Source: Peromyscus leucopus (lineage: Eukaryota > Chordata > Mammalia > Rodentia > Cricetidae). From it: a DNA stretch of 64,000 nt. The notes beneath the pieces are model-generated. The model was not told where the DNA came from, did no database searches, and worked only from the letters and a program-made list of their open reading frames with translations. The translations under genes and the position numbers were made by a program. The stretch lies in assembly GCF_004664715.2 (NCBI RefSeq), contig NC_051074.1, forward strand, positions 22,732,058 to 22,796,057, in the 5' to 3' direction. This document shows positions 47,641-59,926 of the stretch, in pieces; position 1 is the first letter of the stretch, and every line of letters starts with the position of its first letter.

Positions 47641-49539
47641 AGTGTGTCCCCCTCTTGCTGTTTTAATACCTGACACAATCAACTTGAAGGACAAAGGGCT
47701 TGTTCGGCCCATGTTCTAGGGGACTGCCCATTATCGCGGGACATCCACGGAGGTAGGAACTTGAGGCAACCCTCCCACCTCATCTGCGGTAAAGAAGCAG
47801 AGAGCAGTGAACTGGGGTAAGCACACGGATGCCCACTCACTTTCTCCATTCTTACACAATCCAGGATCTCTGCTCCAGGGAGTGGTGTCACCCACAGTGG
47901 GCAGGCTTCCCTCCCCACTTAGCATAGTCAAGAGAATCCCTCAAAGACGTGCCCAAGGGCCAGCCCAAGGTAGACAGTCCCTCACCTGGAGTCCCCAGGG
48001 GATTCTAGATCCTGTCAGGTTGAAAATTAAATAAAGAAACTGGGAAAGAGACACATATATTTCATCTCAATCTGAGCCACAAAAAAATTCATCAGCCCGT
48101 TCCTATACTTTCACCACAGCATAGGCTACTGTTAATAAAGCGTTCAAATGGCTTTAGTGCCCCTGTCGGGAATGGCAGGCTCTGTTGATTACTGAGGTTG
48201 GCTTCCATTTGGGAAGGTCACTGACCTAGATCCCTGCCTCCGGCTGGCTGTTGGTGCCTTAATCAGAGCAGAATTTGTCAGCAGCAACCACTGACACTCC
48301 CGCTCTCTCGCTTTTCTTTCAACAGTCATCGGGATGTTCAAAGTACATCACAAATGACCACTGTGTGGACGATGATGGGCGCTTTGGCTGTTCTTATTAA
48401 CAGACAGCTCTTTGGGGTTAAGCTACAAATGAATAGCATTGTCTGATGAAAAGGGAGTAGTGAATCTTAGATACTCACAGATTTCTCACACAGTAAAATC
48501 CTCAATGGAGGAAATTCCCAATGCTTGTGCTTATAGTACATGAATAATTATGGGAAAGAGAGGATGTGTCAGGGTCTTCAGAACTATCAGGTCCAGCCCC
48601 CTGCCTCCAGGCATATCAGTCTGCAACCACCAAAGGGAGATGCTTATTTGACCAATTTTAGAGGCTGCAGCAGCCGGAGACCACACAGGGTCCCTTGTTA
48701 ACTTGTTCCTTTAAGAACCTTAGAGTGTGTCTAACTCAGTGTCTCTCTTTATTATGCTGCTATACAATAAGCAATTCATCAGTTGCTCCTAATATAGGAT
48801 GGATTTCCCCTCAGGACAAACCCTCAACAATATGACCTCATACATTTTTAAATTTCCCAATTTGACCTTGGATGGACTGACTCCTTAATTTTTAGTACTT
48901 AGAGAGCACGGCTTCTCTTCATTAGCATGCAGGGGCCTTGGTCCTCAAAAGAGCTCTTTCCTCTTGTAGGCAGAGAGGAACATGGGCTTGTCCTCTACCC
49001 TTGGGCATCTAAGAAGGAGAAGATGCTAAGAAAGCACAAGGCAAGAGGGTGAACAGGCCACAGATGGGTCTCTTCTCCATTTTCAGCGAGACAATTGGTT
49101 TCTCTTTGAGATGGTCCTGGGAGTGTTCACAGTAGATAACTTTGCAATTCTAACTGGAAACCACTCGCAACCACCTCCAGTACCTCCAAGGTCTTGCCTC
49201 CCATGCTGAGTGAGGTGGCCTTGCCGCAAGCGATCTGCTTCGTGTGGGCAGAGTATCCCCAGTTATAGTTCACTGGCATTAAACACTTGGCTTCAGGCAT
49301 GCATATGTGAGAATCTTAAAACAAGAAAATTATATACTGTCTAATTAAAGCCCCAGTTGTGAACTCTATAAATTGCAAAGAGGGCATTTGCAGATTGTCA
49401 GTGGTGCATTTAAAATGCTACAAAAAGGAAAGAGAAGTAGAAACAAAGTTAATACACACCCAAGCTTCTACAAGAGAGTTACAATCCTCCCGTTTTTTGT
49501 TAAAACTTTTAATAAACAAACAAACAAAACTTTAAATAT
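47641..49539. other. Mostly unique intron sequence
   Basis: No gene recognised. 48120-48430 is repeat-free and might be conserved; it includes an acceptor-like TTTCTTTCAACAG on the plus strand at 48313-48325, opposite to Ptprm. Confidence 0.4.
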
Positions 49540-50160
49540 GTCGCTTATCTGTTGAATTCCCTCCAGTTGTGGAAGAGTATTTATTGAAATCTTTAGCAGC
49601 ATGCAGACGTTTCCTCACTTTAGATTAACACAGGTCACTGGAAAGCTGAATAATAGTATTGCAAATTAATTTTTCTCGACTATGGTTATAACGACCGTAA
49701 TTAGCAGCAAATCCTTTCGCTCTATTTGCATGAGCTGAATTTTCCTTAATTACTCTGCAGTCTAATTATGGAGCTCAATCTAGAGAACTCACAAAAGCCA
49801 GTGAGGCAGAAAGCAGAAGACAGCATATCCTGAGTCCTGGATTTACTACTCTGGAGTCCTTAGCAAACCAGTTGGAACAGACTCTATTTGTGAGGGCATT
49901 AGCATGTAAGCAGTGTCAGGACGAAGACGCATGGCTCCGGCCGGCCATGCTAATGGAAAGTGATATTGAGTTTACTAATTCAGATAAGGGTGCACAGATT
50001 GCCTTTCCTCCAATGCGCCGGGACTGTCAGCGAAACAAATGCGTGGCCCATGTTGCAATTAATTTGATTCTTGTTCCTCTAAGGCTGCACTTGTAGATTT
50101 AATTAAGCTTCTGCACACTGGGCACATGCAGGAAGGATGGGAGTTTAATGGCTTCTTTTG
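49540..50160. promoter_or_regulatory. Candidate conserved noncoding element / enhancer cluster
   Basis: Repeat-free and AT-rich, with a perfect octamer ATTTGCAT (49724-49731), three TAATTA homeodomain cores (49698-49703, 49748-49753, 49763-49768) and an AGGTCA half-site near 49633. A second part (49930-50160) again has CAATTAATTTG and TTTAATTAAG with retained CpGs. This matches the style of vertebrate developmental enhancers. Conservation is inferred only. Confidence 0.52.
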
Positions 50161-50789
50161 AATGAAAGTAGCTGCGGAAGTTATGACTCAAAACAGCCAT
50201 GGCAATCATCAGACAAAGGTAGTTTTAATAGGAAAGTATGTTTCTTCTTTCCTACCTGCGTAGCAGGCAATTTTTTTTTAATTTTAATGAGAGATAGCTC
50301 ATCATCCTTTCTCCTCAGCTGTGTCCTCCCCATGTTTGTTGAATTGCAAGTCCTGAGGTAAATCCGACTCCCCCACTTTGTCTGACAGTGCTTCTACCAT
50401 TTGGTCGATGATTTCGTTCATCAAAATAACCATAGCGTCTCCCCAATACTTGTTTTAAAACCCAAAGCCAGCTATCTTGGCGTTGGTCTTTAGATTTACT
50501 TCCCAAATCATGCTCAGACTTCCATTTGCTCTAGAAACAGACCGATAAGCCTTGTCTGTGAGCCGCGGTTTGCTGACCTACCTGCCTGTTGACTCAACTC
50601 AGCTCTGGCACCAACAGGAAATGAAGAGCCCGGGGACTCTGCTGATATCAGGTATTAGCGAACGTTATAGCAACAGCACGTCCTAGAAAGGGGAACACTT
50701 CAACAGCATGGATGTACTTACCACCTGCTTTCCATTTTTTGTATGTAGAACTTTCAACAAACTTGCCCCCCTTCCCACCTCCGGAAGCT

Positions 50790-51018
50790 CTCATGACTCC
50801 TTACAGGAAGCCGGTTTCCCTCTGAACTTAAAGTCTTCCTCTGTGCTTCCTGAATCATCTTCTCATATTCACCCTTGGACTGTCTTTATGGCCATAGCTT
50901 ATTTTTCCTTCTAGACTATCATACTCTTCAGATCCTGGGGTGGCCTGATACTTGTTGTCGCCATAGCACCTCAGGGTCCTGAAGAAGGAGGTACGCTCAA
51001 ATATTCATAGAATGAAGT
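50790..51018 (+). repeat. L2 LINE 3' end fragment
   Basis: CTTCTAGACTATCATACTC, then a CCTGGGGTGGCCTGATACTTG-like segment, CATAGCACCTCAGGG and CTCAAATATTCATAGAATGA follow the L2 3' UTR order. Confidence 0.65.
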
Positions 51019-52786
51019 GATGTTCCTCCTGTTCCTAATTCCTAATGCTGAACGCAGCCCTTTAAGAGGGATAACGTCTTCTGTACACAACAAACTAAGT
51101 ATACAAAAAAGGTGCAAGCATCCACACCACACTTTGCTTTCGGCATTTAACACACTATAATTTAATAATTGCCATACAGGTCAGTTCATTCACCAATCTT
51201 TCAAAAGGTGTTTGCTCTCGTGCACTCCATAGCACCTTCAGAATCAGGGCCACAGAATTAGGTCCCCTTAAAAATTTCCAAGGACTTGTGTTATTGTGTT
51301 TAAGCCAACTCTCTATGGTTCACATGTATCATCACAGTATAGGATTCCGCTAGACACAGAAATGTAGCAAGTTGGCTTACCAACTTTCTGGGGCACTGAT
51401 TTTTAAACATCCCAGAGGACCAACATCACATGGGGAACTGGCAGAACAGAGCACCTGCCTCACCTTCTAATCCATCAGGCCAGGTGGCGTGACTAAGAGA
51501 CAGCCACCGTCTTGAGCCTCCAAATGACTGTGGTAGACAGTGTGTCCTGGCACAACTCCATCCCACACAAAGATGAATGTCCTGATGTGCTGAAGCTACT
51601 AACAAGCTATGAGCAGTAGCAAAAGCATGTATACATCAAATGTTGCAGGGAGCGAGTTGGTCTATAAAGAAAAGAAAAATAGTGCAACCTTGAAATGTCA
51701 CACAGGAATAGTCAAGTTTATTTGTGCTGCCCGTCATCGTCTATCCATCAAACAATCATTCTTAGTGACAAGAGGACACATGCCTGAAAACAACCCTTTG
51801 TTTATAAGTCCCATTTTTCCATAAGGCTGGGGAGATAAGCATGATCTTAGGCAATGTTAAGTCCTAATCACGCAGAAGGGAGTAGCCGAGGTGGAGAGTA
51901 CACGCACGACAGAAATTACTAGGTTCCAGACTGTGCTTGTAGTCATCACGTACAATCGAACATGACAATGGCTCTCTCTATTCATTTCTGGCAGGCTGGA
52001 GCACACACCACGGAAATGGACAAATCAAAGCACTCCGCACAAGTTCTTACAAAGGGAACTCAGGCACTAGTTTATCCAACTGAGTCATTTGTTAGAAAGC
52101 TCACAGTTGGAAAAATGCCTGGCTCAAACATTAGTCCTGTCAAGGAACCTTAGACACTATCTGGTGATCTTCGGATTTATCAAGCAAGAGAGTCGAAGAT
52201 GGGACTTTTCAGAGGTCATTACCCAAAAGACTGGTTTCAGAAACCTGCTTCAGCTCACCCCCAGGCCCTGGACACAGCCCCAGACTTTTCCTTCAAACAA
52301 CATGAGCTGGCATTTTCTCAGAAGCATCTTAGCATTCTTCCTCTTCAAGGAGTCTCCTGAATGATCTGACATTGGTAATGACTACCCTCCAAGACAGACA
52401 GACAGCAGCTGCTGTGGTTTTCACACAGACTTGACAGGCAGACCCCTCTCTTTTCCTTTGACTTTTAGCCTTTATTTTCCAGGACCAGTTGCAAAGGATT
52501 GCCCGCGAAGGCTAGGTGAGCCAACACTAGCAAGATGTGCAACCACTACTGTGTGGTGGAGTGTTGTTCGCTTCTGTATAGAAGTTCTTAGGAAGAAGTG
52601 ACAGCTTCCAGTTGCATGTGTTTAAGTCTGGAAGCACCTCCTCTTTCACCCACCATCCTGTCGTACACCTACCCTTAACTAAAATCTATTCCAGATCTGC
52701 CTCACTCCAGCTGGGATGCGACTCTCCACTGAGTGCTCTCAGGTCCGGGTCAGGATGAGCAGAACTGGGAGGGCCCTTCACAACCA
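51019..52786. other. Unique intron sequence
   Basis: No gene or clear repeat recognised. Short frames at 51609-51824 and 51962-52364 match nothing known. Confidence 0.4.
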
Positions 52787-52886
52787 GGCTGGAGAGATGG
52801 CTCAGCCCACACTACTTAGCCAGAAGACCCAAGTTTGGGTCCCAGCACCCACAGTGGGTGGCTCGATCCCTTCTTCTGGTCTTCAC

Positions 52887-52934
<48 letters not shown>

Positions 52935-52972
52935 CATACACACACATAAAAATAAATGTTTCATGAAAACAA
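52787..52972 (+). mobile_element. B2/B3-family SINE with (CA)n tail region
   Basis: It starts GGCTGGAGAGATGGCTCAGC, continues through GGTCCCAGCACCCACAGTGG and CTTCTTCTGGTCTTCACAGG, then a CA run (52891-52932) and a TAAAAATAAATG end. The CA run has grown inside the SINE. Confidence 0.85.
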
Positions 52973-53141
52973 GACAACTAAAGGCACATTTAAGTAATAT
53001 GAAACCTTAAGTGAACACATATGCAAAAGCTTTTAAAAAAAAGTATTTTTAAATAGCTGCTTACAGGGAATAGGGCGTACTTCTATAATGATCTTTCCCA
53101 AACACTTGAAACTATTCTCCTTTCATTTGGAAGAAACCGAA

Positions 53142-53216
53142 ATGTTGATCCCAAGCCCCCTCTTCCTATTGAGGTGCAGCATGGCTTGTGGGGCCACAGG
53201 AGAGTGAGAGGACTAA
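53142..53216. repeat. 75-bp duplicated segment, copy 1
   Basis: ATGTTGAT...AGGACTAA matches 59927-60001 in the same orientation, with 72 of 75 bases identical and no gap. The flanks differ. I do not recognise it as part of a known repeat. Confidence 0.85.
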
Positions 53217-53845
53217 CACCGAGCGGCAACAATAACCCAGAGAAATCTCAGATCTTCTTGCTCGCTTCCGGATCCGGACAATTCTGTGTAATTGAGAGCC
53301 AGGGCTCTGCCTACCTTGCATTCCACCCAAGCCCAGGGCCTGCCATACTTCCTTCCCCAGCTCTGACACTCTTCCGCCAAGACCCCAGCATTTCCTTCAC
53401 CCGCAAAGGTCCAAGCTGTTTACAAAGCAACATTTCCTCATTCCTCACAGTCCCACATCTGTGGCAGTACGGTGGCATCTGGTTCAATATTTCATTAAAT
53501 CCTCCTGAAACCTAACAGTTCAATCTATTAGAAAACTACGGACCCTGAGCAACATAAATTACCTAGCAGGCTGCGGTGGAGCGCACAGCACAGGCCATTT
53601 ACTGGGGAGACATTTACAGCCGGGAGTTTCTGCACATTCTGGATGCATGAAACATAACCTTTCTAAACCTCCCTCAGATGGTAAACAGTAGACTGAAGAG
53701 AGGAACAAACAAGAACTCCTTAGCTAAAAAGGTTAGTTGGGTCTGGAGCAAAGGATTCCCATGTTGTGTCTTAATTACCCACGGGATGAATCTTGAGTCT
53801 TCTCACTGGGATGAATTTTGTGTGGATCCATGCCTGGAGCCCAGT
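53217..53845. other. Unique intron sequence
   Basis: No gene recognised. A weak MIR-like stretch (AAAACTACGGACCCTGAG) lies near 53530. Confidence 0.4.
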
Positions 53846-53849
53846 TTTT

Positions 53850-53880
<31 letters not shown>

Positions 53881-53882
53881 GC
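53846..53882. repeat. (TTTTG)n short tandem repeat
   Basis: A T run followed by about four TTTTG units. Confidence 0.9.
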
Positions 53883-54321
53883 ATTTCTTTCTTGTCCCTC
53901 AGCAAATGACAGAAGAACATTCACAAGAAAGCCACACTGAAGTCTGTGCCTAATGGAAAATTTAGAGCTAATTTATTTTTGCTGCAGGGCATCTGTGAGT
54001 TAGGCAGGCTGGATGTACAGCCTCATGCTGGACCTGTTTTGACTGTCAGTGCTCAGTCGAGTCCACCTTCAAATGTAGCTGATAACGTGACAAGTTCTGG
54101 ATGCCTGGCACTTTTGATGACAGTGATCATCTGGACCTCCATGCCTTCCCTCAGTGACAATGACAGCATCCGTGCTTGGTAAAATTAAACTGCCTTTTTT
54201 TGGGGGGGGAATCTCCTTTTATTTGCAACTTTAATGAGTTCCTCCTCCTGACCCAGACCTCAGTTTAAACTTACTAGAAAGGAGGACAAGTATTTTTATA
54301 TCATTATAAGGACCCCTTAAC
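53883..54321. other. Unique intron sequence
   Basis: No gene or clear repeat recognised; a T/G homopolymer stretch lies near 54196. Confidence 0.4.
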
Positions 54322-54904
54322 TGGTTGGTTTTCATCAACTTGACCCAAACCTAGACATATCTGGAAAGAGAGTTTTTTGTTTTTGTTGTGTGGGGGGGGT
54401 TGGGGTGGGAGGAGGTTGAGACAGGGTTTCATTATGTACCTCTGGCTGTCCCGAAATTAACTCTGTAGACCAGGCTGGCCTTGAACTCACAGAGATCTCC
54501 CTGCCTCTGCCGCCCAAGTGCTGGGATTAAAGCATGTACCACTATGCCTGGCTGAAGAGGCAATTTTAACTGAGTAAATGTCTCCCTGAGGTTGGCCTGT
54601 AGGCAAGTCTGTGGGGTACTGCCTTGACTTAGGATTGATGTGTGTGTGTGGGGGGGGGCAGTTCACTGTGGGCAATGGTTGGGCAGGTGGTTCTGCAATG
54701 TATTAGACATCAGGCTAAACAAGCCAGTAAGCAGCACTCTTCCATGGCCTATGCTTCACTTCCTGTTTCCAGGTTTCCACCTTGAGTTCCTGCCCCAATT
54801 TCCTTCAGGGGAAATATAAGGGTTTGTTGAAACAAACCCTTTCCTCCCCAAGTTGCTTTTGATGATGCTATTTTATCATAGCAATGGAAACCCTAACTAA
54901 AACA
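54322..54904 (+). mobile_element. MaLR-type LTR (family X) split by a B1
   Basis: TGGTTGGTTTTCATCAACTT at the left and AACCCTAACTAAAACA at the right bound a copy of the family seen at 4526 and 25682, collinear through GGTTGGCCTGTAGGC and CAGTAAGCAGCACTC. A B1 sits at 54373-54553. It is diverged from the other copies, with a local GT/G expansion at 54640-54658. Confidence 0.7.
54373..54553 (-). mobile_element. B1 SINE nested in the LTR
   Basis: GAGACAGGGTTTCATTATG, TGTAGACCAGGCTGGCC, ACTCACAGAGATCTCCC and GTGCTGGGATTAAAGC in antisense order. The tail side is an irregular T/G tract. Flanks GAAAGAG and GAAGAGG look like a decayed target duplication. Confidence 0.85.
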
Positions 54905-55963
54905 AACCCAAAAGAGATTAACTACAGGCCTAAAACTACCCTTCGGTAACTCAAGGGGGTTCTTGGCCCCTTGGGTGAATACAGCATTAAGTATGTGTTG
55001 CATGGAGAATAGGAAAATGGAGCTTTAATAACCACACATGCTTAGCCCATTTACAAATTTATTGCTTGCTAGTTAGAGGGAGCCAAGACTCTTAGTGACT
55101 GTTTGGCTGGCAGAGCAATTGATCATATTAGGACCTACTTCCTCCAAGCTTCTAGAGTTGGTCCCAGATGAAGACTTCTTGCTTATGGGAGTTTACCTAG
55201 CCACACTCGAAGAATGAGATAGTTTCAAGTGAATTGTGTGGTCCGTGAATTGCCACTGCTGTACCATGAAATCAGTGTAGCTGATGTCACTCAGTTAGCA
55301 GTCATCAGGAAAGTCACATGGAAGTGATTTATGCAGAAACTGTACATTAGGAGTCACAGCTGTTGCTGTCTCCCTCCCCCGACGAGGTGTTTAACTTAGC
55401 TTAGATTGTTCTCGCTCTATGAAATGAGGGATTAAGGAGAGATGGAGTCTAAAATCACTCTTCCTACAGCTCTTGAAATCTCATGCACTGTTTAAATGGA
55501 ACAATCACGAACACCCAATGCATTCTACAAGTCAGGGATATAAAGTGAATATTTGTGTGCTCAATCCTACCTCCAGATCACACTGTTGTTTTAAAAGAAG
55601 TACAGAAAATAAATGGATCAACATAGAAAAAACAAGCTACCCCTGCTGCATTTCAGGCAATAAGTACCCATTTGGCTCATATGAACATATATGTTTGGCA
55701 TGAAAAGTAGTCACATTAGAAGCAACCTAAGCAATTTCTGAAGATGAAATAAAACTCATATATGCACACATCACATGTCAAGTTCATGTCTTCAGGGAAA
55801 GTCTTTACTTTATGAATTATATGGGATCTCAGGATATCAAGAGTAGATAGTATCACCTTTATCTTCCTCATTGATAAACTTTGTCTAAATCACTGCTCTT
55901 TGAAGAAGTCACATGAAGGCCACCTTATGAGAATGTACTCAGACAAGATGTCTGAAACACAGT
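54905..55963. other. Unique intron sequence
   Basis: No gene or clear repeat recognised. Confidence 0.4.
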
Positions 55964-56346
55964 CTGGTGGTTTGAATGAGAATGGCCCCCACAGGCTCAT
56001 ATATTTGAATGTTTGGTTCCTGGTAGGTAGACTGTTTAGGAAGGACTAGGAGGTATGGCCTTGGAAGAGGTCTATCGCTAGGGGTAAGCTTGGAAGTTTC
56101 CAAAGCCCATGCTAGGCCCAATCTCAGGCTCTTGCTTGTGTGTTCTCTCTCTCTCTCTCTCTCTAGATCAGGATGTAAGCTCTCAGTGACCACTCCAGCA
56201 TCACATCTGCTGGCCTGCTGCCATGCTCTCTGCCGTGATGATCATGGACTAACTGTTTGAGATTGTAAGCGGGCTCCCAGTTAAGTTCTTTCTCCTGTAA
56301 GCTGCCATGATCTTGGTGTCTCTTTACAGTGATATAACTAAGACAT
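55964..56346 (+). mobile_element. MaLR-type LTR (family Y)
   Basis: TCTGGTGGTTTGAATGAG to ATAACTAAGACA, with GATCATGGACTAACTG and GTGTCTCTTTACAG in the conserved 3' half. A (TC)n tract at 56145-56165 interrupts the middle. The exact target duplication is unclear (CACAG/CATAG possible). Confidence 0.75.
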
Positions 56347-58506
56347 AGGTCTATCACTTTTATTTACCTCTCACAGCCCCAACAGAGACAATTTTATTCT
56401 TACTAATTTGCTAGGTAATTTCATTCCCCATTGGCTATTTTTCTGAAGAGGTGGCACTGGGCCAGCCATTTGCTAACATCTACACATGGCACACCATGAC
56501 AGGTGCCCACTCAATTCCCTTTCCAAGAGGAAGGGAAAGAAAAGGAGTAGAACATGGCAGGAGGGAACAGATGACTTGTTGCCTCCTACGAGTCCTGCTT
56601 CTCCTGGTGACACACTGGTGGCCTTGGCCATTTTCAGTCTCCATTATGGTCCGTATACTCATGGTATTTCTTTACCTCAAGAAACTATCTCTTAGAGCGT
56701 TGACATGCTATTTATAGAGAAATGAAATTCCATACTCAAACCAGAAGGCAATATATTTTACTTAACTTTTTCTGCTGAGTCTAGGCAGAACTTAACATGC
56801 GTGGAATTAGAGTGAATCTAGATTTCGGGTGAGCAAATGTTGCTTTTATAAACTGTATCTTGATGGCAGTCTGTGGGGTCATGGTGCATGATGGGAAGGC
56901 CTCACGTGTGAAACTCCACTGCAGTGCTCACACCACGCTCCATAAAATTTAGGAAAACAGGACTCAATGGCTCATAAATTAGCTTTGATTTGTCAAATTC
57001 AGAAATTTTAAACATAGAAGTAATTTATGATTATCTATTGTCATATCTGGATATTTTCTCTCCTCTAATAACATAAATAACTTCATCTAGTTATAAAGGA
57101 AAATTTAGAAAATAGCAATTTTAAGAAAAATAAATATGGAACTGACTTATTTCTCTCAGTAATGAAGAAAAAGTCTGCAAATGATCAAATTTAGCAAATT
57201 TGTTAAAGAAGAAAATTATTAAAAGCCAGTAATGTAGGCATTGAACACAGACCATGCATCAGCTTTATTAGTTTAATTTTCCATATTTATGATGAAATTT
57301 CAAAGTGTACCTTGTAAGAATTCCAAGGCTGTCATAAAGACCTTACTATGGTTTCCTGTTATTTGGTATTGCCTAGCAAGCGGTCTTCAGATCCAAGTTT
57401 TAATGAGAGAACCAAATGGTTTGGCAAAAATGTGAGATTAGCTGTCATCAAGAATGAAAATACGTTCTTGTCAAAAGTGTTTCAAAATATTTAGTAGCTT
57501 TCAGGACACGTCTGTCAAACTAATGCTAATAGTATAAAGTACAGTTGAAACATATGACAGACAGTGTGTGAATGACACTAAATATTTTTAGCTGAGTGCT
57601 AGAAATATACTGCGTTGTCCAGAGTTGAGAAGTAGAGACAATTTCTTGCTCAGAGGGAGATAATCCAAGGGCAAAATACTTGTGACTGGGAATGAAAAAG
57701 AAGGGACAGGCAGCTGTCATGAAACTTGGGGTGCAGCCCTAATATCTAAAATAGCATGGTACAAGTCACAGAAGGCTATGACCGGCTGTTCCCTAAGTGT
57801 CTGATGCCCTAGTGGGTCACTAGGGTAAACCCAACAATGCTCTCTATGCCATTTTACTCAGCTTTTCCCATGTCAGAGCCACATGCCGACCCTGTCTGCC
57901 TGAAGTTGGGGCTCCAACCCCACCTCGAGGGGACTGTGTCTGGCTTGCCACAGTTCAACCCTCAATCTGCATAATGCCTTTTCGCTTGTAACAGGAGGGC
58001 TCCCACTTCTGGACCAGAAGCTGCCATCCTCCCAGGCATGAGCCTCACTGTCCCAGGTCCACAGAGGTATAAGAGTGATAGAATCAGTGCCTGCCGGCTC
58101 CCTCTGCTTGCACAGCCTATCCTTTCTGTCTTGAAGCAAACAAGTATGCATGCAAGAAAGAAGAGACCCATAGCTGGGCCATGGGGGCAAGTGGGGCTAA
58201 GAACAATGCTGGGAGGCACAGAGCTCTGTCTCTTTGGGACCCACAGAAAGAACAGGCTAGGATCATTACAGCCTCTTTCCAAATTCAATGTAATGCTAGA
58301 AAATAGGAAGCAGGAGGCAGGAAGTAGGAAGCAGGAAGCTTTTATGCTTTCAAAGGACCCATTAGTTTCAGTATTAGTAGGGGCTTTATGACATGAAATC
58401 CATTGATTTGGAAAACTATGCATTTAAAGAAGAAACTGAGGACCTCCACTGCAGCTGGGTTCTTATTTCCACTCAATTGCAGTCTATTTCAAGCCTACTC
58501 ATTGGT
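56347..58506. other. Unique intron sequence
   Basis: No gene recognised. 56940-57500 is very AT-rich. Overlapping frames on both strands at 57873-58423 do not resemble known proteins. A small GGAAGCAGGA repeat lies at about 58306-58340. Confidence 0.4.
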
Positions 58507-58729
58507 TCCATCTCAGTGGCCATCACTGATAACCATAGCCTACATGTGCTGGCTGGGTCCATCTCCATGACCACCACTGATAACCATAGCCTACATGTGC
58601 TGGCTAGTTCCATCTCCATGACCATCACTGACAACCATAGCCTACATGGGCTGGCTGGGTCTATCTCCATGGCCATCACTGATAACCATAGCCTGCGTGT
58701 GCTGGCTGGATCCATCTCAGTGGCCATTT
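58507..58729. repeat. 51-bp minisatellite, four full units plus a partial unit
   Basis: Units begin at 58507, 58558, 58609, 58660 and 58711 (partial) with TCCATCTC and contain ACTGATAACCATAGCC. The period is exactly 51 bp with no indels. In the plus frame each unit reads as 17 residues of the form SISMTTTDNHSLHVLAG; the minus strand is also open. The surrounding plus frame runs 58393-58755 (120 aa). No known protein is recognised. Confidence 0.95.
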
Positions 58730-58775
58730 TGTCTAGCTTGAGGATACGCTGTTGACAATGCAGAAGGTGCTTTCT

Positions 58776-59167
58776 TTCTTTTTTTTTTTCAGAGAGAATC
58801 CTTTTATTTTTTTCTATCTTTAGTTTCCAATTTTTTTTATTATTTTATTTTATTTTACAATACTATTCAGTTCTACATAACAGCCACAGATTCCCTTGTT
58901 CTCCCCATTCCCCCCAGCCCACCCCCCATTCCTACCTCCTCCAGAGCAAGGCCTGCCCTGAGGACTGAGATTGAGCTGATAGACTCAGTCCAGGCAGGTC
59001 CAGTCCTCTCCTCCCAGATTGAGCCAAGCATCCCTGTATAAGTCCCAGGTTTCAAACAGCCAACTCATGCAATGAGCCCAGGACCTGGTACCACTGCCTA
59101 GATGCCTCCCAAACAGATCAAGCCAATCAGCTGCCTCACCTATTCAGAGGGCCTGATCCAGTTGGGG
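58776..59167 (-). mobile_element. 5'-truncated Lx-type L1 3' end, recent insertion
   Basis: Antisense L1 3' UTR: T-rich tail side at the left, then ACATAACAGCCACAGATTCC, AGACTCAGTCCAGGCAGG and GGGCCTGATCCAGTTGGGG. It is flanked by a perfect 16-bp target duplication GCAGAAGGTGCTTTCT (58760-58775 and 59168-59183). No ORF2 remains. Confidence 0.9.
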
Positions 59168-59183
59168 GCAGAAGGTGCTTTCT

Positions 59184-59499
59184 GAGGGCAGTTTGGTTTG
59201 CTCACAGTTTGATCTGCAGATGGTAAAGATCCCAGATGACTACAGGTACAATGCTTCTAACATGGCTTCAGGTGCTTCCATGGCCTCAAGAATAGTACCA
59301 ATTACACAAATATTCTCCTCCTGTTATCTGAACAACAGGATTCTCTTAGCCAGACCAGGACAGCGCTATTAGTCCAACCGGGAGACAAACCCCTTGTCCA
59401 ATGACAACAGTCACCCAGTGCTCTGAGATAGACTATGATGGTGGTGACGAGAACTCAAACTATTCTAAATATTTTCTACCAACGTTAAGACCTTTTTCT
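59184..59499. other. Unique intron sequence
   Basis: The left part continues the unique sequence interrupted by the L1. No gene recognised. Confidence 0.4.
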
Positions 59500-59926
59500 T
59501 GTGAAAAGGTGCATACCACTTTAAAACATGTAGTCCAGTGGCATTTATTAACTCACATAACCCTGCAACTGTCACCGCTAGCTACCTTGGGAAACTGTCA
59601 TCCCCCTAAACTAAAACTCTGTCCCCATTATACACCAAGCCTTTGCCTCTTCCTCAGCCCTCGGCAATCCCAGGAAAGTGACTACCCTCGATGCCTCGTA
59701 GGAGTGACCCCACACAGCATTTACCATTCAGCAACTTGGGGTTTCACCTAGCCTAGTAGCTAGCCTTAATGTGTGGTAGCCACGGTCAGGTAAGGTTCCT
59801 TTCTAGGGCTGAATGCTATTCCACCACACTTTGTATATCTGCTCATTTGCCAGAGGGTGCTTGAGCGGCCGCTAACTTTTTAGAGTCTGTGAATGATTGT
59901 GCTATGAGCATGGGTATGTAAACTCC
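59500..59926 (-). mobile_element. Ancient L1 fragment (antisense 3' region)
   Basis: TAGTCCAGTGGCATTTATTA, CTAAAACTCTGTCCCCATTA, GGGCTGAATGCTATTCC, TTTGTATATCTGCTCATTTG and GTGCTATGAGCATGGG follow the reverse complement of an ancient L1 3' region. It ends where the 75-bp duplicated segment begins. Confidence 0.7.

Noticed and set aside
48313..48325. Strong acceptor-like pyrimidine tract and CAG on the plus strand
   Set aside because: It is on the strand opposite to Ptprm, and no open exon with a donor follows.
52716..52949. Frame ending in His-Thr repeats
   Set aside because: It is a translation of a B2-type SINE and its CA run.
58507..58729. CRISPR-like direct repeat array
   Set aside because: The 51-bp units are contiguous with no spacers, and the genome is mammalian; it is a minisatellite.
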